A program made the position numbers and the translations under genes. A stretch of 64,000 nucleotides of DNA from Geovibrio thiophilus. GTDB taxonomy: Bacteria > Chrysiogenota > Deferribacteres > Deferribacterales > Geovibrionaceae. The DNA is taken from contig NZ_CP035108.1 of assembly GCF_004087915.1 (NCBI RefSeq), positions 2,046,001 to 2,110,000 of the forward strand. The letters run 5' to 3'. The number at the start of each line of letters is the position of its first letter. Position 1 is the first letter of the stretch. The notes below the pieces were generated by a model that was given only the letters and a program-made list of their open reading frames with translations, did no database searches and was not told the origin of the DNA. Shown one piece after another: positions 35,501 to 44,431 of the stretch.

Positions 35501-36961
35501 CGGAGTCAGCATGACGGCGACAATGAACGAAACAGACAGGGCAATGGATACTGTTTTCGGCAGAGCGGAGATAAATTCGCCCACCGAGCCTGTGAGTATG
35601 AGCAAGGGCAGGAAAGAGAAAATAATTGTCAGAGTCGCCGTGAGCACGGGAACGAAAACATCCCCCGCAGAACGCCACGCCGTATCCTCCTTCGGCACCT
35701 TTCTGTCCAGCAGTTCCACATAGTTATCCGCTATCACTATGGCGTCATCCACCACAATTCCCAGCACCATTATGAGAGAGGCTATGGAAACCTGATGGAG
35801 CGCTATCTCAAAGGTGTTCATTAAACCCAAAGTAGCGCATAGGGTTACGGGAATAGCGACAGCCGCTATGACAGCTACGCGAATAGGCAGCAGAATGATC
35901 GTTACGAGTATTACAGAGGCTATGGCGAGCATAAACTCATGGGTGAGAGTGCTCATCCGTTCCCTGACAACTGTCGGCTGATCCGCCACGAGATCAAGTG
36001 ACAAGTCCGGAGGGAGTATGCTTTTCAGCTCCGTAAAAACCCTTCCGATTGATTCGCCCAGTTCGACTATGTTTTTCCCTTCCTGCATCTCAACGGAGAG
36101 CAGAAGAGCCGCTTCGCCGTCATAACGCACCATGAATGAAGGGTCTTCGTACACCCGTTGGACATCCGCCACATCTTTCAGATAGATAGGGTGTCCTGTT
36201 GTGCGGGAAACATCTATCAGCGTGTTTCTGACATCATCCTCGGCACTGAAAAACCCGCCGGTTTTGATTGGAATCTTGTTTTCCGCCGATTCAAAACTGC
36301 CGGAAAAGCCTGTCACGTTCCGTTCCTTCAGCGCACGGGCGATCTTCATCGGGTCTGCGGCATATGCGGAAAGCCTTTCGGAATCAGTAGAAACAGTTAT
36401 CTGCTCCTGCTGCCTGCCGTATACGGCGAGCTTGCCCACTTCCCGCACTGAGCGGAGTCCGTCCTTTATTTTATCAGCGTAATCACTCAGCTCCCTGTAG
36501 CCGTACTTTCTGCCGTGAACGGCTATAAGCATCGCCACGGTGTCGCCGAAATCGGAGTTTACAGACACTCCGGCGACCCCTTCGGGGAACTCGGAGCGGG
36601 CTTCCGTAAGCTCATTACGCAGCTTCGCCCAGAAGAGATCCGCCTCGGTGACGTAATCCTCAAGCTCAACATTTATCACAGCCAAACCCGGACGGCTGGT
36701 TGAATAGGTTTTACCCTTTCTGATCTCGGGAAACTTGAAAATATGCTCCTCAAGCTTTACAGTGAGCCGGCGTTCCACCTCCTCTGAGGTTGCGCCCGGA
36801 TATACCGCAAATACAAGACCTGTGCGGATAGTGATTGAGGGGTCTTCGGTTCTGGGCATCTTCATAAAGGCGTGGATGCCCGCTATCACCACGGCAAGGG
36901 TAATAACGACCGTAACTATAGGGTGGTTCAGGGAGCTTTTGATGAATTTCATAACCGTCAC
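32579..36961 (-). CDS. Single-frame fusion of RND inner-membrane pump and TolC-type outer-membrane factor
   Basis: 1460 codons without interruption. Residues 1 to about 1015 are a complete RND pump with the relay motif GIVVDDAIVIADN in TM4 and twelve helices. At residue 1016 a methionine begins MSRKGRTSTAAVLVLLLFAG, followed by TANA and then ETFTLKQAEEYALKNS, a textbook signal peptide with an AxA site after 1039. Residues 1040-1460 are a TolC-family channel. No Shine-Dalgarno is seen before the internal ATG (33916). Because an RND C-terminus is cytoplasmic, the joint would act as helix 13 and could be cut by signal peptidase, giving two proteins from one. The last codons were altered by the neighbouring insertion. 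Confidence 0.85.
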   Translation of the reverse strand: MTVMKFIKSSLNHPIVTVVITLAVVIAGIHAFMKMPRTEDPSITIRTGLVFAVYPGATSEEVERRLTVKLEEHIFKFPEIRKGKTYSTSRPGLAVINVELEDYVTEADLFWAKLRNELTEARSEFPEGVAGVSVNSDFGDTVAMLIAVHGRKYGYRELSDYADKIKDGLRSVREVGKLAVYGRQQEQITVSTDSERLSAYAADPMKIARALKERNVTGFSGSFESAENKIPIKTGGFFSAEDDVRNTLIDVSRTTGHPIYLKDVADVQRVYEDPSFMVRYDGEAALLLSVEMQEGKNIVELGESIGRVFTELKSILPPDLSLDLVADQPTVVRERMSTLTHEFMLAIASVILVTIILLPIRVAVIAAVAIPVTLCATLGLMNTFEIALHQVSIASLIMVLGIVVDDAIVIADNYVELLDRKVPKEDTAWRSAGDVFVPVLTATLTIIFSFLPLLILTGSVGEFISALPKTVSIALSVSFIVAVMLTPIMCRFFIKKGLHDETAGRKRKRTVLDRVQNAYAVTISIFMKRKYLAAVVGISAVLLGGLYFRYVPQQFFPSAERNQFVIDVWMPQGSRIETTDDIMRRIEKALGSRKDISHFASFAGRSAPRFYYNVNPQQPDPAYGQFIVNTASEEATSALVYELRRTLAETAPEALVIVKELQQGNLLEAPVEVRISGYDIQELKRIGAEISGIISAVPYSDFVHTDFFNDSMMIDVDVDTDAAARLGIPASAIAGYLYGGFDGLSVTDYREGERVIPVVLRLNEENRKSFSDIGDYYITSPLTGAKVPVRSVAELKPELQASRIVRRNGVPTLTVRAFVKEGYYASALLGDVRPAVEAIKLPAGYKISYGGELLNREETFPQMVVALGISLAAIFFVLLVQFKNIREPLVVMSSIPLALPGAMFGLFITNNPFGFTAFMGLISLCGIVVRNAIILVDYIKEKTAEGHSLERAATEAGERRLRPIFLTTMAAAVGVTPMILSGSSLWSPLASVIAVGLVFSMFFTLLVVPVLYVVVMSRKGRTSTAAVLVLLLFAGTANAETFTLKQAEEYALKNSRNLKITEAKIQEQAAAKLTARADYFPMLSVESMYTQTSNNGVVTIDKGALGTVPGLGGFPTEDLEIDQGSNSLFIVSTTLKQPLTQLFKINEGAGAADADLKKAGAEQRKAVNETAFAVRQLYYGILLAEQQSAVYRVYVGAFEHAVMEARDAFNAGNVLESAVMEAETGLLNSRQNVIAAETRLSDLRAQFRDLLNLPKDTEIVLSDTFDDEPENVNITSAEAYLTSPDVQAAEYALKKTMHARSAAKDEYIPDLGLFVRHTYQDGVPFVDSSITTFGVQAEWNVFDWGKRKGLVGQRNAQVTQASENLRNVRGRLDVELNRLSGRLEYAAGALKTAEKAAELGMESFRQMKDRLRAGLVSESKYMQAGAAAEKALYDMRAARLNLLLTAAELRKTAGVLVLAN
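32595..32626. repeat. 32-bp direct repeat, right copy, inside the efflux gene 3' end
   Basis: Identical to 29700-29731. It encodes most of the final [10 protein letters not shown] of the fusion protein; beyond it the present gene ends VLAN, different from the tail predicted by the left copy. Confidence 0.92.
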
Positions 36962-38139
36962 TCCGCTGCCGGCTTAACGCCGTTTCCGTCCCTGAGCCTT
37001 TCCTGTCCGGCTGAAACTATTGTTTCATCACCTTTCAGACCGTTTTTTATCTCTATGGATGTTTTATAAAGCCTGCCTGTCTCCACTTTGACGGCATAGG
37101 CTCTGTTTTCTTTGACTACAAAAACCGCCGGAGCGCCCTGAGCATCCCGCACTATGGTGTTAAGCGGCACAGTGAGCATGTCCGCCCGCTCGGATGTCTT
37201 AACGGAAACATCCGCAGCCATTCCTATTTTCAGTAGCTTGCGGGGATTCTGCACTTCGATCTTCACAAGGTATGTTCTGGTGGCGGGATCAGCGGAAACA
37301 TTCACAAGCCGCACAATACCCTCAAAAACCTGTTCAGGCAGAGCAGCAAGGCGCACCTCCGCTACCTGACCTGCCTCCAGCAGGCGTATATCCTTCTCGG
37401 GAACGCCTGCGCTCACATCCACAGGGTCAAGCTTCACAATCTCAGCAACTGGGGAACCGGCTGAAACTGTTTCTCCTTCGGAGACGAACCTTTTGGACAT
37501 ATATCCGTCACTGACGGCGTAAAGCTTTGTGTCGCCTAAACTCTTACGTACGGAAGACAGAGCCGCCTCAGCCTGCCTCAGCGCCGCCTTAGCCTGCTGT
37601 TTGTCCTCTTTCTGTCCGCCGTTTTTTGCCATTTCGTACTGGCGTTCCGCAGATTCGTAAGCTGCCCTGAATTTCAGATAATCATTCGGGGCGAGACTGC
37701 CCGAATCATAAAGCGTTTTCATTCTTGCATGCTCATCCTTTGCCCGCTCGCAGGCTATGCGTGCCTGCTCAAGCTGTTCGGGGCGCACGGGACTGTCCGC
37801 CTTTTCGTATGCCGCTTTCGCCATCTCAGCCTGTGCCTCCGCCCTCTGCACCGCAAGCCTGTAGTCGGTCGGATCAAGCTCTGCTATGAGTTCCCCCCTG
37901 CGGACAAACTCCCCCTCGCCGGGGACAATCCTCATGACTCTGCCGGAAACAAGGAATGACAGCTTCGCCGGAGCATCCTGAGAGGTCACTGCTCCCCCTG
38001 CCGAAACTGTGAGATTGTCATTAACATGCGTCACTTCTGCTGTCTTCACCGGAATATATGTTTCATTATCCGTTTCCCTTTTATCTCCGCACCCCCATAA
38101 AACAAACAGAATCATAAGCAGTGTCAATGACTTTTCCAT
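36958..38139 (-). CDS. RND periplasmic adaptor lipoprotein
   Basis: 393 residues. Signal peptide with lipobox LWGC anchors it by lipid. The lipoyl halves (LSFLVSGRVMRIVPGEGEFVRRGEL and LYAVSDGYMSKRFVSEGETV) flank a long helical hairpin rich in Ala, Glu and Lys (about 105-195). It overlaps the pump-channel fusion gene by 4 bp, so the full tripartite pump is made from only two genes. Upstream lie CATATG repeats that may be a regulator site. Confidence 0.9.
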   Translation of the reverse strand: MEKSLTLLMILFVLWGCGDKRETDNETYIPVKTAEVTHVNDNLTVSAGGAVTSQDAPAKLSFLVSGRVMRIVPGEGEFVRRGELIAELDPTDYRLAVQRAEAQAEMAKAAYEKADSPVRPEQLEQARIACERAKDEHARMKTLYDSGSLAPNDYLKFRAAYESAERQYEMAKNGGQKEDKQQAKAALRQAEAALSSVRKSLGDTKLYAVSDGYMSKRFVSEGETVSAGSPVAEIVKLDPVDVSAGVPEKDIRLLEAGQVAEVRLAALPEQVFEGIVRLVNVSADPATRTYLVKIEVQNPRKLLKIGMAADVSVKTSERADMLTVPLNTIVRDAQGAPAVFVVKENRAYAVKVETGRLYKTSIEIKNGLKGDETIVSAGQERLRDGNGVKPAAE

Positions 38140-38337
38140 GCTTTTACCTCTCTTGCGTTTAAGCCGCTGAAACCGCAGGCTATACAGTATTTATATCATC
38201 GCACTTTGAGTATGTCATTTCAACAATATAGTCAATAAAGTTGTCAATTATCAATTTTCTAAACAGTGATATTTTTATCATTCGTAAACTGTCGAAATAT
38301 TTTCAGGACACGGAAACGCACTATTAAGCATACAGTT

Positions 38338-38383
38338 CATATGTGAGTTATTATTTTCATATGACTATTAATATAATCATATG
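38338..38383. promoter_or_regulatory. Three CATATG motifs at exact 20-bp spacing
   Basis: CATATG occurs at 38338, 38358 and 38378, always 20 bp apart (two helical turns), in the gap between the divergent adaptor and chemoreceptor genes. CATATG is also the core of the ArsR-type operator at 40576-40605. The rest of the 297-bp gap is AT-rich without other firm motifs. Confidence 0.5.
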
Positions 38384-38436
38384 AATCTTTTTAAAAAGGT
38401 GTTATAGTTGACAAATTTTATTCGCAGGGGATCGTC

Positions 38437-40461
38437 ATGAAAATTTCATTCAGAATGAAAATTCTGCTTCCGGTAACGGTAAGCGTAATCATCGCTTTCC
38501 TGTTCACGGGAATAGCCTCCTACAGGGCTGTCAACAGGGAAACGGTCATAATCGCGCAGAACGATGTGCGTAATATGACATACAGATACGGTCATCTGAT
38601 CAAAAGCAGCGTGGAGCAGGCTCTCAGCACATCGCTTACTCTTTCCGCTTCCGCCGGAGCCTTATCTGAGAACGGCGGCGCCATACCCCGCAAAAAGATT
38701 GCCGACATGCTGAAAAAAGCGGTCGAGGATAACCCCGGTCTGTTTGACGCATGGATAGTCTGGGAACCGGATATGTTTGACGGAAAAGACGCTGAGTTTG
38801 ACGGTACAAACACCGCAGGCACAGGGGAAAACGGGCAGTTTGCTCCTTTCGCCGTGCGCCTCGGCGGTGCAGTCAGGCTTGCGGCAGCAGGCGGTATGTA
38901 CGAGTCCGACTGGTCATCGGACTGGTATCAGAAACCGTTTCAAACAGGAAAACCACACATAGGCGAGCCGATCACCCGTGATATTGGTGATGAAGTTGTC
39001 ACAACTGTATCAATAGGTGTTCCCTTCACGGTAAACGGGAAAACAGCCGGAGTAGCCGGAGTGGACATATCCGTCGCGCTGTTTGACGGGCTGCTTTCAG
39101 GCGTAAATGTATATGATTCCGGATACACATTCATGCTCTCCAAAAACTACACAGTTCTTGTTCACCCCGTCGGTGAGCTTGTGGGCACAAGAGCCCGCCT
39201 TGCCGACACCATAAGCCCGTATCTGGACAACGGCGATGAATACTTCGTGGAGACTGTCTCCTCCCAAACCGGCAAAACCTCGTACACCCTCTACTCTCCC
39301 ATTGAGATAAACGGAACGGACTACAGCTATTTCATAGGCTTAAGCGTTCCGATAGATGAAATAATGAAAGCCGTCCAAGTGATTGAGATTACAATAGCCG
39401 TTGCGGCTGTAATTGCGGTGATTGTCATCATTGCCGTTATACTCCTCATTGTCGGTTTTCTGGTGCGTCAGCTCGGCGGGGAACCGCATGAGGTTGTGGA
39501 AACAGTCCACCGCATAGCGGGCGGAGACTTCACAACTGATATTAAAACCGCGGTAAACGACACCTCAAGCCTCACGTACGCTATCAAGGAGATGGTAGCT
39601 GGCTTAAGCGGGATGATAAATAACGTAACGGAAGCGGCTGACAGACTGCGGGAAGCCAGCATAAACCTCTCGGCAGGAGCTCAGCAGCTTTCCAGCGGCA
39701 TGACGGAGCAGACTGAACGCTCGGGGCTTATCACCATCGCCTCAAACGAAATGAGCTCAACAACGGGCGACATAGCGAAAAACCTCACGGAGATAACATC
39801 CTTCGCCCAGCAGACAACGGAAAAAGCCGTCAACGGAGACAAGGTTGTCAGTACCTCCCTGAAAGCTGTGGAAAAGATAAAGGATACAGTTGATCAGTCC
39901 GCTGTGCTTGTGCACTCCCTCGGCGAAAAATCACAGGAAATCAAGGATATTGTCAACGTAATCAGCGATATAGCCGACCAGACAAACCTCCTTGCCCTCA
40001 ACGCCGCCATAGAAGCCGCCAGAGCGGGCGAAGCGGGCAGAGGCTTTGCGGTGGTGGCGGATGAGGTACGCAAGCTCGCCGAACGCACTCAGAAGGCAAC
40101 CACCGAGATCTCAAACCTTGTTCAGGGAACTCAGACAGAAATGAACAACGTTATTGTGTCCATGGAAGGGGTTACATCGCAGGTGCATCAGGGAGTGGAA
40201 TCCTCCCGTCTCATAGGCGCTGTTCTGAAGGAAATTCAGGAGGGTGTCGCCATGCTCCAGTCCATGGTGGAGAATATTTCCAGCGCCACGCAGGAGATGG
40301 CATCCACCAGCTCGCAGATTCAGCAGGACATAAGCTCCATCTCCTCCGTTTCCAATGAGGTTAAAACCACCTCCGACCATCTGGCGGAAAGCGCCTCCGG
40401 TCTGGAGCACATCTCAGACAGTCTCAGAAAGCTGATGAGACGGTTCAGATTAAAGGCATAA
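38437..40461 (+). CDS. Methyl-accepting chemotaxis protein with dCache-type sensor
   Basis: 674 residues. Helix 1 (9-29), a periplasmic double-Cache domain (about 35-310, with [22 protein letters not shown] and VAGVDISV), helix 2 (about 318-345), HAMP, and the signalling hairpin with [24 protein letters not shown]. Cache sensors bind small molecules such as amino or organic acids. No CheB/CheR tether pentapeptide at the end. It lies between two metal or drug export units and is closed by a good terminator. Confidence 0.93.
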   Translation: MKISFRMKILLPVTVSVIIAFLFTGIASYRAVNRETVIIAQNDVRNMTYRYGHLIKSSVEQALSTSLTLSASAGALSENGGAIPRKKIADMLKKAVEDNPGLFDAWIVWEPDMFDGKDAEFDGTNTAGTGENGQFAPFAVRLGGAVRLAAAGGMYESDWSSDWYQKPFQTGKPHIGEPITRDIGDEVVTTVSIGVPFTVNGKTAGVAGVDISVALFDGLLSGVNVYDSGYTFMLSKNYTVLVHPVGELVGTRARLADTISPYLDNGDEYFVETVSSQTGKTSYTLYSPIEINGTDYSYFIGLSVPIDEIMKAVQVIEITIAVAAVIAVIVIIAVILLIVGFLVRQLGGEPHEVVETVHRIAGGDFTTDIKTAVNDTSSLTYAIKEMVAGLSGMINNVTEAADRLREASINLSAGAQQLSSGMTEQTERSGLITIASNEMSSTTGDIAKNLTEITSFAQQTTEKAVNGDKVVSTSLKAVEKIKDTVDQSAVLVHSLGEKSQEIKDIVNVISDIADQTNLLALNAAIEAARAGEAGRGFAVVADEVRKLAERTQKATTEISNLVQGTQTEMNNVIVSMEGVTSQVHQGVESSRLIGAVLKEIQEGVAMLQSMVENISSATQEMASTSSQIQQDISSISSVSNEVKTTSDHLAESASGLEHISDSLRKLMRRFRLKA

Positions 40462-40471
40462 ACATTTTCCG

Positions 40472-40507
40472 GCTCCTGCGGCAAAAACGCTTCAGGAGCT
40501 TTTTTTT
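40472..40507 (+). terminator. Terminator of the chemoreceptor gene
   Basis: GCTCCTG (40472-40478) and CAGGAGC (40493-40499), then a run of eight T. Confidence 0.88.
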
Positions 40508-40549
40508 ATTTTGATCCTCAAATTATTTTCTATATCTGCGTTTTATCGA

Positions 40550-40577
40550 TTGACTTCATCTGCGCTCCTGTTATCAT
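40550..40577 (+). promoter_or_regulatory. Promoter of the arsR-P1B ATPase operon
   Basis: TTGACT (40550-40555) and TATCAT (40572-40577) with a 16-bp spacer; the start of transcription would fall inside the adjacent palindrome. Confidence 0.65.
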
Positions 40578-40605
40578 TACATATGAACATATAAGCATAT
40601 GTAAT
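40576..40605 (+). promoter_or_regulatory. ArsR/SmtB-type operator
   Basis: ATTACATATG and CATATGTAAT are perfect 10-bp inverted arms around AACATATAAG. This resembles the ATA-rich palindromes of SmtB, CadC and ZiaR. It overlaps the transcription start and lies 20 bp before the repressor gene. Confidence 0.8.
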
Positions 40606-40624
40606 GGCATAACGGAGCGCCGCA

Positions 40625-40999
40625 ATGGTTAAAGAAACAGAAAAAGACCTGTGTGATGAAAAATGTATCCACCCGCAGTCCATATGCCTTGTCAGGCAGA
40701 GCATGCTTGATGAGAACACAATATACGATCTCTCGGAAATGTTTAAGGTGCTCAGTGAGCCTTCAAGGATAAGAATACTCCACGCCCTTTCAAGACGTGA
40801 GCTCTGCGTCTGCGATCTTGCGGAGGCGCTGGGCATGAACCAATCGGCAATCTCCCACCAGCTCAGGATACTCCGCAACGCCAGACTGGTCAAATTCCGT
40901 AAGGAGGGCAAAGAGGCTTGGTACTCTCTGGATGATGAGCACGTTATAACCCTTATGTGTCAGGGGATTGAACATATCTCACACGGAAAAGGAAAATGA
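40625..40999 (+). CDS. ArsR/SmtB-family metal-responsive repressor
   Basis: 124 residues with a winged helix (LSEPSRIRILHALSRRELCVCDLAEALGMNQSAISHQLR). The ELCVCDL metal motif on the recognition-proximal helix is that of CadC/ArsR, and the N-terminal cysteines (DLCDEKCIHPQSIC) are like the CadC arm that binds Cd, Pb or Zn. Metal binding should free the operator and turn on the ATPase gene, which overlaps it by 4 bp. Confidence 0.9.
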   Translation: MVKETEKDLCDEKCIHPQSICLVRQSMLDENTIYDLSEMFKVLSEPSRIRILHALSRRELCVCDLAEALGMNQSAISHQLRILRNARLVKFRKEGKEAWYSLDDEHVITLMCQGIEHISHGKGK

Positions 41000-43407
41000 G
41001 CATGATAAAATTCAAACATCTTAATAACAAATGCGCCGATGCCTGCTGCTCGGGCATACACGGAAATGAAATGCCTCACAGAGATACAGAGGTGAAACAG
41101 ACACGCTCCGCATCCCTTAACATACAGGGGCTGGACTGCGCAGACTGCGCCGCGAAGCTTGAGGGCGCAATACAACGCATGGCGGGAGTGACCGAAGCGC
41201 AGATAAATTTCGCCGCCGCCAAGTTGAAGGTGGTTTTCGATGAAGCTGTTCTGAGCATAGATGAAATAATAGGAACAGTCACAGGCTTCGGCTACAGAGC
41301 ATCCGAAAAAACAGAAAACGGAATAACCGCTGTTTTCAAGCTCTCAGGGCTCGACTGCGCTGACTGCGCCGCGAAGCTGGAAAAACGCATAAGCTCTATA
41401 AAGGGTGTGAGTTCCGCCAAGGTAAATTTCAGCACATCCAAAATGACAGTCACCCACTCCGTTCAGGAGGAGGAAATAATAAACGCAGTCAGGCAGGCAG
41501 GCTATCAGGCTGTGAAACACGGCGAAAAGGCTATGGTTAAAACATGGCGGCAGCAGCCGAGAATGCTTTCGGTTATCGCAGCGGGATTCATTCTGGTTTT
41601 TGCGGCAGTTCTTGATAAATCAGGTTCAAATGATTCCGTGGTAACGGCTCTCTATGCCCTTGTGATGGCGCTCGGCGGCTTTCATGTGGCAAAAAGCGGT
41701 TTCTACGCCCTGAAAAGCATGACCCTTGACATGAACTTTCTCATGATAACAGCGGCAGTCGGCGCCGCGGCTATCGGAGAGTGGAGCGAAGGGGCGACTG
41801 TTGTTTTCCTCTTCTCCCTCGGCAATGCTCTTCAGGCTTACACTATGGACAAAACCCGCAGCTCCATCAGAGCTCTTATGGAGCTCGCCCCGCCGGAAGC
41901 CCTCGTCCGCAAGAACGGAGCTGAAACATTGATGCGTGTGGAAAACATTGATATAGGCGATATTGTCATCGTCAAACCCGGCGAGAGAATAGCGGTTGAC
42001 GGAACCGTCTCCGGCGGCTCATCCGCAGTGAATCAGGCGGCAATAACAGGCGAATCCATGCCTGCGGATAAAAACGCTGGCGATTCGGTATACGCCGGAA
42101 CAGTGAATACTCACGGCGCTCTGGAGATTACCGTCACCAGAAAGGCGGAAGATTCCACGCTCTCAAAAATAATGCACGCCGTTGAGGAAGCTCAGGCACA
42201 GAAAGCGCCCATGCAGCAGTTTGTGGACGTTTTCGCAAAATATTACACCCCTGCGGTGATACTCGGCGCAGCGGCTGTAGCCGTTATACCTCCCCTGCTT
42301 TTAGGGGCGGAGTTCGGTACATGGTTCTACCGTGCCCTTGTTCTTCTTGTTATATCCTGCCCGTGCGCACTTGTAATATCCACACCGGTTTCAATAGTTT
42401 CCGCCATAGGCAACTCATCCAGAAACGGCGTACTGATCAAGGGCGGGGCATACATGGAGAAACTTGGTCAGGTCAAGGCGATTGCCTTCGACAAAACAGG
42501 AACCCTCACTCACGGCAGACCGCAGATTACCGATATTGTCCCACTCAGTCCGTCCTTCTCGGAGCAGGATATTCTTACACTCGCCGCTGCTGTTGAAAAA
42601 TGGTCGGAGCATCCCATAGCGAAGGCTGTCACAGCCGGAGCATCGGAATACTCGGTTCAGTATTCCGAAAATTTCAGGGCATTCCCGGGCAAGGGAGCAA
42701 AAGCCGATGTGAACGGAAAAACTGTTTACGTTGGCAGCGTCAGGCTTTTTGAAGAAGCCGGACAAAGCGCAGCCGCTCATGAGGAAACCCTCCGCAGGCT
42801 GGAGGAACAGGGCAAAACGGTGATATTCATCGGCTCCGCAAATGAAATATTCGGCGCTGTCGCAGTGGCGGACACTCTCAGACACAACAGCAGTGACGCA
42901 GTGCAGGCACTGAGAAAAACAGGGATAACCCATATAGCCATGCTCACCGGAGATAACAGAAGGGTAGCGGAGGCTGTAGCCGCCGATCTTGACATAGACA
43001 GCATATACAGCAGTCTCCTTCCGGAGGATAAGTCCTCCGCAATGAAGGAGCTTAAGAAAAAATACGGAACAGCCGCCATGGTTGGCGACGGTGTGAATGA
43101 CGCCCCTGCCCTTGCCGTTTCGGACATTGGCATAGCCATGGGTGTGGCAGGCTCCGACACTGCCCTTGAAACAGCAGACATAGCGCTGATGGCGGACGAC
43201 TTAGGCAAGCTCTCATACGTGATAAGGCTGAGCCGGAAGACCCTTGCGGTTATAAAGCAGAACATCACATTCTCCATAGCGGTGAAGGTGCTCTTCATTG
43301 CCGGAACCTTCTTCGGATTCGTGAACCTCTGGCTCGCCGTACTTGCCGATATGGGGGCATCGCTTCTTGTCACGCTGAACGGAATGAGGCTTATCAAAAA
43401 GGTCTGA
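40996..43407 (+). CDS. P1B-type heavy-metal ATPase (Zn/Cd/Pb class)
   Basis: 803 residues. Two N-terminal metal domains carry GLDCADCAAK (about 47 and 120), an additional Cys-rich start (CADACCSG) precedes them, and the membrane site is SCPCALVIS. The catalytic loop has DKTGTLTHG, the HP motif SEHPIAKAV and GDGVNDAPAL. The DCADC form of the metal domain and the CPC site point to ZntA/CadA rather than copper pumps. It exports soft divalent metals across the inner membrane. It is cotranscribed with the ArsR-type repressor. Confidence 0.93.
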   Translation: MSMIKFKHLNNKCADACCSGIHGNEMPHRDTEVKQTRSASLNIQGLDCADCAAKLEGAIQRMAGVTEAQINFAAAKLKVVFDEAVLSIDEIIGTVTGFGYRASEKTENGITAVFKLSGLDCADCAAKLEKRISSIKGVSSAKVNFSTSKMTVTHSVQEEEIINAVRQAGYQAVKHGEKAMVKTWRQQPRMLSVIAAGFILVFAAVLDKSGSNDSVVTALYALVMALGGFHVAKSGFYALKSMTLDMNFLMITAAVGAAAIGEWSEGATVVFLFSLGNALQAYTMDKTRSSIRALMELAPPEALVRKNGAETLMRVENIDIGDIVIVKPGERIAVDGTVSGGSSAVNQAAITGESMPADKNAGDSVYAGTVNTHGALEITVTRKAEDSTLSKIMHAVEEAQAQKAPMQQFVDVFAKYYTPAVILGAAAVAVIPPLLLGAEFGTWFYRALVLLVISCPCALVISTPVSIVSAIGNSSRNGVLIKGGAYMEKLGQVKAIAFDKTGTLTHGRPQITDIVPLSPSFSEQDILTLAAAVEKWSEHPIAKAVTAGASEYSVQYSENFRAFPGKGAKADVNGKTVYVGSVRLFEEAGQSAAAHEETLRRLEEQGKTVIFIGSANEIFGAVAVADTLRHNSSDAVQALRKTGITHIAMLTGDNRRVAEAVAADLDIDSIYSSLLPEDKSSAMKELKKKYGTAAMVGDGVNDAPALAVSDIGIAMGVAGSDTALETADIALMADDLGKLSYVIRLSRKTLAVIKQNITFSIAVKVLFIAGTFFGFVNLWLAVLADMGASLLVTLNGMRLIKKV

Positions 43408-43416
43408 AAAAAATAC

Positions 43417-43453
43417 ACGCCCTCCGCCGCAAAAAGCCGCAGGGCGTTTTTTT
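43417..43453 (+). terminator. Terminator of the metal-resistance operon
   Basis: ACGCCCT and AGGGCGT stem with loop, followed by seven T. Confidence 0.88.
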
Positions 43454-43544
43454 ATGACGGAAATCACATTTATTCATACTGAGAGGGTTAATAACATGGT
43501 AATCTATACGATAAAACATACATAAAAAATATTAAGGATGTTCC

Positions 43545-44312
43545 ATGATCTGCACTGAGGAAACACTGAACTCATTAAGCAGAAAAGACCTCACAGAAGC
43601 GCTCTGTTTCATGGATGACTGCCTTAAATGCGAAAATGACAGAGAGTTCGACAGCCTTCTCAGGGATTTCGGCTCTTATCTCGGTTTTGAATATGTTCTC
43701 TGCTGTTATATGCACTCCACCTACCGCAGAGCAAACAAGGTAAATATACTCAACATATCCAACCCTGCTGAATGGATGGATGAATACGAAAAAGAAAATT
43801 ATGTGCAGGACGATCCTGTGCGGTATGAGCTGGAGCAGCGGCTGAGCAATAACGAAACGGTTTCCTTCATCCACTGGGACGAATACGAACGCTCCCTCTC
43901 CCCAAAGGAGCTACAAATAATTGAACGGAGAAGGCACTACGGACTGAACTACGGTTGCTCCGTTTACACCAATTCGCAGTCGAAGGATTTTACATTTCTC
44001 ATCTCTCTTGCCGATAAAGAAAAGGAAGTCGACAGGCGGACTGAAATTCTCTCAACTCTGCTTATCCAGCACATGATGAACGCCAAGAAAAGGCTGGACA
44101 CCACCGCCCTTGTAAACGCTCTCACCAAGAGGGAGAAAAGCGTTGCTGACTGGATTCTGGACGGCAAAACCAACTGGGAGATAGCCGCGATACTCAACAT
44201 CAGCGAAAACACCGTGAAATATCACGTAAAAAACATCTATATCAAGCTTAAAGTCTCCGGCAGGCAGGAAGCCATAGCGGTAATGCTGGCGGTGAGATAC
44301 TTAAGCCTGTAA
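43545..44312 (+). CDS. LuxR-type regulator with autoinducer-binding-like domain (LuxR solo)
   Basis: 255 residues. The N-terminal domain (about 15-175) has the NPAEWMDEYEKENYVQDDPV pattern typical of acyl-homoserine-lactone sensors, and the C-terminal helix-turn-helix is LTKREKSVADWILDGKTNWEIAAILNISENTVKYHVKNI. No luxI-type synthase is seen in the window, so it is a solo that may hear other cells or another small molecule. A ribosome site AAGGATG lies before ATG 43545. Confidence 0.85.
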   Translation: MICTEETLNSLSRKDLTEALCFMDDCLKCENDREFDSLLRDFGSYLGFEYVLCCYMHSTYRRANKVNILNISNPAEWMDEYEKENYVQDDPVRYELEQRLSNNETVSFIHWDEYERSLSPKELQIIERRRHYGLNYGCSVYTNSQSKDFTFLISLADKEKEVDRRTEILSTLLIQHMMNAKKRLDTTALVNALTKREKSVADWILDGKTNWEIAAILNISENTVKYHVKNIYIKLKVSGRQEAIAVMLAVRYLSL

Positions 44313-44361
44313 TCTTCCGCTGCCTCACGAAATTAGACGTATCAAATTTTTTTCGCTCTTC

Positions 44362-44375
44362 TTAATCTATATCAA
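44362..44375 (+). promoter_or_regulatory. FNR/CRP-like site
   Basis: TTAATCTATATCAA differs by one base from the FNR consensus TTGAT-N4-ATCAA. It lies about 57 bp before the DUF438 gene, fitting activation under low oxygen or nitrosative signals. Confidence 0.5.
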
Positions 44376-44431
44376 GTTTATCTCTCAGGATGGATGCTAT
44401 CTTACCAATATCACGTTACGGAGGATGCACT

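Noticed and set aside
38338-38383. CRISPR-like array
   Set aside because: Only a 6-bp core repeats three times at 20-bp steps; no repeat of CRISPR length and no cas gene.
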